Part shown: in pieces, positions 24,301-33,612 of the stretch
Layout: each line of letters starts with the position of its first letter
Numbering within the stretch: the first letter of the stretch is position 1
NCBI GenBank assembly: GCA_026686845.1
Contig: JAIVEN010000007.1
Coordinates: 32,361,001-32,425,000, forward strand
Direction of reading: 5' to 3'
Source of the DNA: Adenanthera pavonina
Lineage: Eukaryota > Streptophyta > Magnoliopsida > Fabales > Fabaceae
DNA length: 64,000 nt
The notes under the pieces: generated by a model
Seen by the model: only the letters and a program-made list of their open reading frames with translations
The model's database searches: none
What the model was told of the DNA's origin: nothing
Program-made: the position numbers and the translations under genes

Positions 24301-26527
24301 ATGGATTGTTGATCGATTGGAGCGCTTGGGAATCGCAAGATATTTTCAACCAAACATTAAAAAGATCTTGGATTATGTTCACAGGTATAGTTCTCTCCTT
24401 CAACAAGTTTTTCTCCCGTCTTTTATCATAGGGTTGTTAGTATATATTCAGATAATTACTAACAGTGTCACTTTTTCAGTAATTGGAGCGAGAGAGGCAT
24501 TGGGTGGACAAGAGATTCAGACTTGCCAGATCTTGACGATACATCTATGGGATTTAGAATATTAAGATTGAACGGCTATGATGTTTCAGCTAGTAAGAAC
24601 AAAATCATATCTTAATATTAATTCATATATATATAGTTACCAATTTATGTCAATAAATATATTTGATTAAATTTGAAGAAAAATACTGATGCATAAAATT
24701 TTGGTGTGATATTGGGTAGATGTGTTTAAAACATTTGAGACGAATGGAGAGTTCGGCTGCTTGCCTGGGCAAACAGATGAGGGATCAACGGTGATGTTTA
24801 ATTTCTACAGAGCTACCCAACTTCAATTCCCAGGAGAGACAATTCTTGATCAAGGCAGGAACTTTACCACCAATTTCTTGTCTGAGAAACGTGCTGCAAA
24901 TCAGATTCTTGATAAATGGATCATAGCCAAAGATCTACCTGGCGAGGTATATATATACTTTATTAATCTTTATTTTAAGATATAGCAGCCTTAATTAGTC
25001 AAGTTAATTGTTCAATCAAGTTTTCTAAGCTGGCAATAATGACAGGTGGGTTATGCATTGGATTTCCCATGGTATAAAAGCTTGCCTCGCGTGGAGACTA
25101 GATTTTACTTGGAACAATATGGTGGTGCAGATGATGTCTGGATTTCAAAGACCCTCTATAGGTAACTTTGTTTCTAAGTGTTCTATCCCAAGTTCATTAA
25201 TGTATTTTAAAAATTTTGAATTGAAAAGATGGTTTTCTTCTTGTGTAGACTGCACAAAGTCAGCAATAACGATAATCTTGAACTCGGAAAATTAGACTAT
25301 AACAAATGTCAAGCCTTGCATCTCACGGAATGGAAGAGAATTCAAGAGTAAGAAGAGCTTAATCTCTTTTCCTTCCTTCCTTCACTTCATAAAATCAGTA
25401 CTCTATATATATGTTAACAAGTTATGATGGACATTTTATAGGTGGCACTCAGAGTGTGGACTAGAAAGGTTCGGATTAAGCAAAGAAATGCTTCTTTTGG
25501 GTTACTTCTTGGCCTCAGCCAACATCTTTGAGCCTGAGAGATCTCAAGAACGGCTTGCATGGGTCAAAACTTCTGCTCTTATTCAGACACTCACATCCAC
25601 CTATCTTGATGAAGATCAAAGGAAAGCCTTTGTTCATGAATTCAACAACAGCAGCACCTCCTTATATGAACGGTAATTACATAACTCAAGCCCCATAATT
25701 ACACTTTATCATATATACATTCATTCCACTTGTATTATTTTGTAGATTTTAATTGAAGCTGTTAAATATATATGTTGCAGATGGCTGAACAAAAACAGGA
25801 GCAGGGAGGGGCTGCTGGGGACTTTACTAGAAACTTTGCATTACTTCTCTCAGAGCTCACCTGCTACTTTCGATGTTCTTCATGATGCAGTAAGTCTGTC
25901 TTTCAAAACTACATATCATTCACGAATTTTTCTTAAAAACCCAAAATTCAGTAACTTCATTTGGCATTATTTTGATGTTTGTTCTCCACGATTGCAGTGG
26001 AAAAAGTGGCTATTGGGATGGCAAAAGGAAGGAGATAAGTGGGAAGGGGAAGCAGAGCTGCTGGTGAAGATGATAAATGTGAATGGTGGCTATCAAATTT
26101 CTAATGAGTTAGAAGTCAATCCTCACTACCAAAGACTCGTCCAATTCTCCAATCAACTCTGCCATCAACTACGTTCTCTCCATAGCAACAAGGTAATAAC
26201 TTAGCAACTTCAATAAGTATAATCAATGATGAGATCATTTTATCTTCTAAATAGTAATGCATGCTAAAATTCACTTATCTAATATGAAATTATCAGGTAA
26301 ACAATAATAATGGAAGCTACAACGGCAACACAAGCGGCATCGCCGACCCTGAACTAAGGCTGAAAATGCAAGAGCTGGTGCAATTGGTGCTGTCTTCTAA
26401 TGGCTTGGATCTCAACATGAAGAAGACATTCCTCACAGTGACAAAGAGCTTTTACTATGCAGCTCACACTGATCCCCACACTATCAACTCTCACATCCAA
26501 AAAGTTCTATTTGAGAGAGTCATGTAA
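21382..26527 (+). CDS. Class II diterpene synthase (copalyl-diphosphate-synthase type), 14 exons, 814 aa
   Basis: It should cyclise geranylgeranyl diphosphate to a bicyclic diterpenyl diphosphate in plastids. Exons by GT-AG junction and phase: 21382-21490, 21594-21778, 22666-22975, 23423-23606, 23917-24131, 24264-24384, 24480-24592, 24720-24946, 25046-25161, 25249-25347, 25442-25672, 25781-25889, 25998-26192, 26297-26527. They join with no stop to 2,445 nt. The first ~60 residues, Ser/His/Pro-rich, look like a transit peptide. QLPDGSWGD is at 161-169. The DxDD acid motif is DLDD at 392-395, and FEPERSQERLAW of the CPS branch is present; there is no DDxxD, so it is class II only. Oddities: SAYDTAW is SAYHTALVA (129-137); the ent-CPS base His (LHSLEG) is Phe278 (LLFSLEA); the partner Asn is Asp337 (VPDFWP); and the Mg-inhibition switch position (His or Arg) is Leu346. 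These argue for specialised rather than gibberellin metabolism. Product unknown. Confidence 0.93.
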
Positions 26528-26624
26528 TAATATATGTATTCCAAATAATTGGTCAATATATTTTCTCATGAGAAACACACAATAATCCCTCTGTGAATTG
26601 TAATTTTACTTATGTCGTCTGAAA

Positions 26625-26630
26625 AATAAA
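26625..26630 (+). terminator. Polyadenylation signal AATAAA of the diterpene synthase
   Basis: AATAAA lies 98 bases after the stop codon, in an AT-rich 3' UTR. Its use is inferred. Confidence 0.5.
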
Positions 26631-28583
26631 GCAATTGTTTCAGATTGGTTAATTTTTTTCCACATTAAAAATATAACAAGATTGTGCCCTGTACTTTTTT
26701 GATTATGCATTTCTTCTACTTTTCAGTGCCTTAAGGATTTGAAGTACTTAGATTCAATCTCATTTCTTCTTTGCGTTCCTAAACCGGTCTTCCTCGATAG
26801 TCAAAAGAAGCATTTCTTACACACTTTCTCTGTTCTCCTTGCATGGAACAAAATGCTTACTCTGTTTTGGGCCTGTTGAACAGAGCATTAACGGTTCGTT
26901 TTGGACTCCAAGTCAACAAATTTATATACAAGACACTTCATACTACACAACCCAACAGATCATAGTTTTCAAACGAAGTTTTTCACAACTAAGCATAGAT
27001 TTTTCTCCTTATCAACGTAATTAGTGGAACCTTCCTGCTCAGATATGTTCTTCACAACTGCAAATCAAATATCTCCTCTTTCCTCATAGTTTTGAATGTT
27101 TGGACCCTATTTGCTGATAAAACCTCCAAAGTGCTAATATCAGTCTCATTGTAGGCTAGCTAATAACATCGCAGAGGCTGGAAGCTAGGGTGGGTCTACT
27201 AGCAAGGATTAATGTAGGCTAGCTAATAATCTCCATGGCTATTTCTGGGGAAGAGGCAACGACTTGGGACCATTGTCCTAGTTGAAGGTGGATGAAGGGC
27301 CTATGCTTGTTTGTCAAGGACTTGGGGGAGTGATGGGTGGTGGAGAATAGAGAGTCCCTTATTTATTAGAAAGATAAAGGATAAGTGTGTGTGTGTGAAT
27401 CTTTAAATAAAGTTGTTTAGAATGACAGACAAGTCCAAACGTGTGTGTGTGTAAATCTTTAAATAAAGTTATTTAGAATGACAGGCAAGTCGAAATATAT
27501 ATAGTGCATATGAACAATCTAATATGATATTTAAAGATAAATATGTTTAATATTTTATAGGACGAAATATAATATCTCTTTATTAAAATATTTGTTATTA
27601 TGTTTTTAACTGTTTAAAAATATTTTTTTACATCGATTTATTAAAGAATAGTAAAATATTCAATTTTAATTTCCTTATTTTGTAAAAACTATTTATTAAC
27701 AATGTGATTTATTTAAAAAATTAAATATATATTATATTGGGGAAACCAGTGTTTGAGACCAAAATCAACAATTTATTAAAATTTAAAACATGAACTTAAT
27801 TAAAATAGAAAAAAGAAGACCAATAACCCTAAAATGTAAATAATTCCATTGTCAAATTACTAAAACACTATTAGGATCTCTTCCCTCTTCACCATTGATA
27901 GTCAATGGTGCCATTTGATAGGTCAAAAGCCTAAAATGCTTTTAATTTTGGTAAACACTACGAGTATCTTCTAGTCGACAACCGAAAACTAATCTTTTAG
28001 AAGTCATCAAAGTGATTTTTATCTCTCATCACAAGACATTTTCTATACACATTCAAACTTAAGATAATATATTTAAGAAATCCAACAATCTACTAATTAT
28101 ATTAAAACAATATTTTTTTTATTGATGGAAGACTTCCTTCGCCCGTGTTAATTGACCGAAGACTTCCTTCGTTGGTGTTAAAAGCTCTCAAATGGACCAA
28201 AAAGGATTGGAGTGCTGACAACTTGCCATTCAAGTCGGCTAAATATTGAAGACCTTGCTTTACTTGAATGCTGACAACTTGCCATCGATAGTAAGGTTGA
28301 TTTTTGCTCCGTTTGTAAAAGTCTCGGATAATATTCCTCAAGAACAAAGACTACGCATGTCTCTCACTCTTACATCTCTTCTTAGTCCACTTTAGACATT
28401 AGTTTAACTGTAGTACAACACGAATAACAATCAAAGCAAATTCCAATTTTGTTTTTTAATATGTCACATGCTTTCATGTTTGAAAGTTCAAAAGCACTTA
28501 CATTTTATATTCCACTTCTTTAATTAGTCAGTAAAATATTCTTCCATTTTGACCATCAATTTTCCAACAAAATAGTTATATAT
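26631..28583. other. Gene-free intergenic DNA
   Basis: No convincing gene. It contains the GT-rich duplication at 27384-27495 and a short repeated phrase GAAGACTTCCTTCG near 28126 and 28170. A minus-strand open frame of 81 codons at 28102-28347 has a weak resemblance to a Ty3/gypsy pol segment (LADLNGKLSALQSFL) but is internally repetitive and unsupported. Confidence 0.55.
27384..27495. repeat. 56-bp tandem duplication with GT microsatellite
   Basis: GTGTGTGTG followed by AATCTTTAAATAAAGTT(G/A)TTTAGAATGACAG(A/G)CAAGTC occurs twice with an offset of 56 bases and few differences. Confidence 0.8.
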
Positions 28584-30180
28584 GTGTAATATGTTACCTT
28601 TATACCCTATTTCCCATATATTAGATCTTATTTAATATTCATTTGAATCATGTTAGAGGCTTGAATCACTTGAGAGATCAAGACAGAAAAATTTTAATTT
28701 TTGGATTATTGTTCATTTGATCACCTTGTTTTCCAAATTAAATTTTAAAAATTCATAACTAATTTTAGAAAAATTGTATAGAGGTGATTCAAATCTTTAA
28801 AAATAATTTAAAATATTCTCTACATAAGAAAAATATGCAATAGAATTTTGAACGTGATAATCTATACAATATTTAGAACAAAATTTATTATTCATTTGAT
28901 AATTTTACAACTTTCCAGTTTCCTAACTTTAACTTTAAAAATTTATAACTATTTCCACACTTAACCAATTTAAGTGTTTTTTGGCTTCATGAAAATTTTA
29001 ACATAGTTACTTTCCAGGCAAATAAATTACTCAAACATCATGCCATGTTTTGAGCCGACTTGCTTTGTGTTATTCTCAGCATACCAAAATGTACAGCTTT
29101 GGATAACATTTATCAAAACTCACTTCATAACATATTTTCATTATCATAACTTGTCCATAATCCACACCTAATATCATAAGGTACTTAAAGGAACATAATT
29201 ACATAAAGGTACAACTTTAAAAGTTAATACATAATTTTGCATAATAACACAAAATAACATTTCATAATTTCCAATAATACTCTAAGCATCACTATCCTCT
29301 TCCTTGGCTTTTGTCTTCCTTTGATCCTTGCCATGACTTGGTCCTAGCATTTTAGTGTTTGGAATGGTGAGATTATTGAAATCTCAATAGCAAATACATT
29401 TCAGACACTTATATTGTCAAGCATATCATAAGAACATCATTTAAATCATACTAAAACATATAATACTATATTGTCAACAAAAATTTCGACAGAGTTTTCT
29501 CTTAGAAAATAGGAATCCTAGGCAAAGCCCTCATATTAGAAATAGTCAAAATCAGTCACCAATCATCAAAACATCAATATTGGAAGTCATAGGACATCAT
29601 AAAACATATCAAGATAACATAATGTAAGAAATGTGAATTTGCTACTTTTGTGAAATATTTTACCTTTTCACTTGATTCCAACCTTTTCAATAGCTTTCTT
29701 GAGCCTCCTCAAACCCTAATACATCATCAAACATTTACTAAATCATCTATTTCTATAAGCTACTTCATAAAGAACCATTTAAACCCTAAAATCTCATATT
29801 TTTTTATCTTTGCATTTCTTTTGAAAACCTAACTTGGTCTTAGCTAATTCAAGTATGTGGAATTCATTTTTACGGTTCTATTCTTAAAATTTCAACTCCT
29901 TCCCCGCATTACATATGACCAAAATTAACATACAAAAGCAAAGGGAGGAATTTCCTAGCAACTTGTACCATACTCATAAAATCATGCTTTCTTACAACTT
30001 TCTCATACTTTCTCAGTTTCTATACATGTACCTATTTATGGTCATAGCAAAAGAAAAATAATAGAGAATTGTCTTCTCCTCATATTAAGTTATAGTTTAG
30101 AATTAGATGAAGTCATACAATCCCTTAGTATACAGACTTTCAACCCTTTATTTGATTCAAGCATTACCTTAGCTACAAGT
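28584..30180 (-). mobile_element. Decayed LTR relic related to the 50882-53418 LTR, minus strand
   Basis: Read in reverse it shares blocks with the intact solo LTR at 50882-53418. The left end TGTTACCTTTATACCCTATT matches the reverse of its 3' end (AGGCCTATAAAGGAGGTGTTACA type), GTCAACAAAAATTTCGACAG near 29475 matches its CTGCCGAAATTTTTATG, and the GAGATT...AATCTC hairpin near 29370 is shared. The right boundary is not clear, and many indels are present. Confidence 0.45.
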
Positions 30181-30205
30181 AAAAAAAAATTACCTTAACT
30201 TAAAG

Positions 30206-30484
30206 TACTCTCTCTATCTCATTTTATTTGTTGTTTTAGAAAATTTTAAAGGTCTCAACTTATTTGTTATTTTACATTACTAATGAAGTATTAATTATAC
30301 CTTTTATTACTTTACCCTTTATTAAAAATAATAATATGTAGAGTACGAGTCATTTTTAGTATTTAATTCAAGGATATTTTGATAAAATATTATTAAATTT
30401 TACTATAATTTAGATTATTTAATGATTTTATTGATTTATGTGCAAAATCTTAAAATGACAAATAAAATGGGACTAAGGAAGTGC
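30206..30484. mobile_element. Stowaway-like MITE
   Basis: TACTCTCTCTATCTCATTTT at the left and AAAATGGGACTAAGGAAGTG at the right form an imperfect inverted end. The inside is AT-rich as in other members. Confidence 0.55.
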
Positions 30485-31146
30485 ATGCTTGCCAATTTGT
30501 ATAAAGTCTAAATAATTTTAACCTTCAAAATAAAATGCAAATTATATTGTCAAGTTTTCCTGTATCTTATAAAATTAATGATTTTTTTAGCTTCAAAACA
30601 ATTGGAAGTCAATTTATTGCAATTTAATGAAATATTAAAAATTTGACTTGAAGATATTTATTAAAATTATTCCAAATTCTAATAAATATTGATTAATCTT
30701 TTGACTTTTTATTTGAAAAGATTTGAATTGCAATAAAAATTTTGATTCAAAAATATTTGCGGAATTTAAATTAGTTATCCAAATTTTTCCAATATTTTCT
30801 TCATAGATGATGAATTGATGATTCACTCTTATTTTTTGTCTAAATATTAAATTATCTTTAATTATTAATTGTTGTCAACTAATTAATTTGAAAAAGATAA
30901 GTAAAATATTAATAAGTTTGTTATAAAAAATGTGTGAATTTAGTTCAAAAATTAGTAAATAAATTTGTACTTTTAAATGTCGAAACTATAATAAAGTTAG
31001 TTGATCCACTTACTTTTTCCCATTTTTAATATATCTCACTTTTAACTATTTCACTTACTAAGAAAAGAAATTAAAAGTTAGTTAATTAGATGATTAAAAT
31101 TGTAAAAAAAATCAAGTAATTTACACAATTACCCTTATTAATTACA
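30485..31146. other. Gene-free AT-rich DNA
   Basis: Nothing beyond AT-rich sequence is seen up to the TTAAG target duplication of the following LTR. Confidence 0.55.
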
Positions 31147-32064
31147 TTAAGTATAACAACCCTCATTACACTATCTTAAATTTAGCCTCGAGCTAATAAG
31201 AAGTTATCTTGTGTTTTGTGTAGCACCGGAGAATCGAGGACCAGAGAAAAGATCCAAATGAAACAAATCTAAAAATGGAGACGGAGAAGGATCACATTAC
31301 AACGAGGTGCAGGGTTGCCGTGGCGAGACACTAGTGAAGCTAAAAAAATTTTTGGGTTGAGAGCACTCACACCGTGGCGAGGGTCACAGAATTTGTTTAA
31401 AATAAAAGCATATCAGACAAACGAAGCAAAAAGAAACGAAGGTGGAAATGAAGAGCAGTGCTAGGGTTCGAGAAATTCGACCTTTGGGAGTGATTTCTGG
31501 CCTCTTGGAGTTTCAATCTTTGTTGGTAATTGATCCTTGATTTCCCTCCTCTATTTTCTCTTCAGTTTCTAGATGGATTTTCAGATACATGCTTGGGTTT
31601 TCAGTTTTGGTCAAAATCTACTGATTAAAATGGATGTAATAGGATCAAAGAGGTGTTATTTAGTGTAAAGGATACTTGGGTATGAGTTTTAGAGGGAGTA
31701 TATATGATTTACGCCTAACCCTAGGTTATTTTTGGTTGAGGAGGTTGAGAATCCGAGAGTTATGAGGATGATTATGATATGGATGGTTAATTAGGGTTTA
31801 TTAGTGTGTAGTTATATTGTTGGAACCTTGTGTTAATAATAATTGGTTGAATTATGGATTTTGGATAATTATACTATATGTTAATTGAAGATAATATGGT
31901 ATTGTAGTGGTTATTTGGTTGATTGGAGGAGTTCATGTTGTAGGTTGCAATCTGAAAGCTTGTGAAAATTGTGTGTGTGGTATCGACAATTTAATATAAC
32001 CGGGTGTTTGTGATTTATATGTTATATGTTGATATATATATTTGTATATATGCATGTTCCTATT

Positions 32065-32118
32065 CATACCACGATATTGGTTGTGTATGTGTATGGTTTT
32101 TCTACATATCGTGGTATG
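32065..32118. repeat. Conserved hairpin inside the long LTRs
   Basis: CATACCACGATAT (32065-32077) and ATATCGTGGTATG (32106-32118) are perfect 13-bp inverted arms around a 28-base loop. The same structure is in LTR B (about 33635-33675) and LTR C (about 55315-55367), with one or two arm changes. Confidence 0.8.
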
Positions 32119-33186
32119 TACACGGCTAGTTGAGATAGAATGATTGTATATGAGGTGTATGTGTGATTTGTAGCATCTCCATACCATTGCATGCTAATAT
32201 GTCCATGATGATGATTATGATTATATATATATTTAGAGGCATGTAGGCATGACATTGACATCATCACCATTTGATGCATATTGTGAGATGGATGTTGAGG
32301 TGATAATTAGATGGGATATGTAACACCCCTTATGATATCTTTCTTGGCATTGTGTTCAGGACCAGAGAAAACAGGATGGAGAAAAGTTCAAGTGGAGTTT
32401 GAACGAGCTCCACGCCGCGGCGAGAAGCAGGGCCGCCGTGGTGAGAGCATGTCTAGTGGCATTGTTTCAACTGAAACTGGTGGAGCCGCGGTGAGATTCA
32501 GGATTTTTGTTTAAATCCGGATCATTTCAGATGATCGGGAAAGAAAGAAACGAAGGAGAACCAAGGAAGCTTTGCTAGGGTTCGAGTTTTCCTGCATCTA
32601 GGAGCGATTTTCGGATCTTGGAAGCTTGGATTCAAGTTGGTAAGTGTTCTCTACTCCTCTCTCTCCATTTTTTTTTGGTTGAAATTTGAAGGTTTTTGGT
32701 TATATATCGAGATTTCCGGTTTAGGATGAAATCCACCGATTGAAATGGATGAAATGGTGTTAATGAAGTGTGTTGTGGTGTTCTTGTTGCTTGGATGTGA
32801 GTTTTGAAAGGATTATATGTGATTTGAGCTTAACCTTAGGTTGTTTTCGGTTATGACTCTTGGGAATTCAAAGTGTATGTGTTTGAGTAGTGTTTGAATG
32901 GTTTCTAGGAGCTTAATAATGCATGAAAGGGGTGTTGGAACCTTGGGTTAGGCCTAAAGCGGTTGAATTGTGATGTTTGGATATTTGGTATATGTGGTTA
33001 ATTGAGGTATTATGGTATTGTTAAGGTTGTTTGGCTATTCGGAGAAGGCTAGTCGTGGGATTGGCGTTCAAGAAAGCTTGTGAAACTCATGTGAGTGTGG
33101 TATAGACAACTTGAGGTAACCGGGTATTTATTTGTGTTATATTGTCTGTATTGTATAATAGTACGTATATTTATATAGATTCATGT

Positions 33187-33612
33187 TGTAACGTCCGGCG
33201 ACTTCTTTGGGATTGACAACTGTCCCCACAAACCAACACAAGCCCTTTTGGTGTGCTTTGTCCTCACTCACACACCTCCTTCCTAGGAGGTCACCCATCC
33301 CCAAATTGCTCCAAATCAAGCACGCTTAACTGAGGAGTTCTTAAGGGATAGGCTACCGAAAAGGTAGGTGCACTTTGTTGGTATAGGTAGTACCTATCAA
33401 TTCCTTTAAGCTATCATTTAACCGTATAGTCCCATACCTATACAGTCTCTGGATCCCTCTCGTTCCGGTATGTATTCGATTCATTCATATGCCCCTCCCG
33501 CTTAGAAGCCTGCCAGGAGCCGCTCCTTGTCCGTGCCTCATCACTTTATCTGACCCCTACTTTTCTTGCACCAGCAATCATTCCCCGCCCTCATCAGCGC
33601 CCGAATGTCACA
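33187..33612 (-). mobile_element. Cassandra-type TRIM solo LTR with 5S-rRNA-derived segment, nested in LTR B
   Basis: Ends are TGTAACGTCCGGCG and CGCCCGAATGTCACA (inverted, TG...CA), with CATGT repeated on both sides (33182-33186 and 33613-33617). LTRs A and C lack it and show the empty site. On the minus strand it carries a 5S rRNA-like block with pol III promoter parts. Cassandra is the plant TRIM family whose LTRs contain 5S sequences, and orientation is set by that block. No internal domain is seen, so only one LTR remains. Confidence 0.87.
33282..33340 (-). promoter_or_regulatory. 5S rRNA-like internal pol III promoter in the Cassandra LTR
   Basis: On the minus strand, AACTCCTCAGTTAAGCGTGC (A-box side) is followed after 5S-like spacing by GGATGGGTGACCTCCTAGG (C-box side). 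Both match plant 5S rRNA. The stretch between them has diverged, so this is not a 5S rRNA gene. Confidence 0.85.

Noticed and set aside
28102..28347. 81-codon minus-strand frame with LADLNGKLSALQSFL, resembling a Ty3/gypsy pol segment
   Set aside because: The DNA is internally repeated (the GATGGCAAGTTGTCAGCA type occurs twice) and no other pol motif is nearby. The likeness is too short to call.
33282..33340. 5S rRNA gene
   Set aside because: Only the promoter-side blocks match. The 5' part and the middle are missing, and the sequence lies inside a TRIM LTR.
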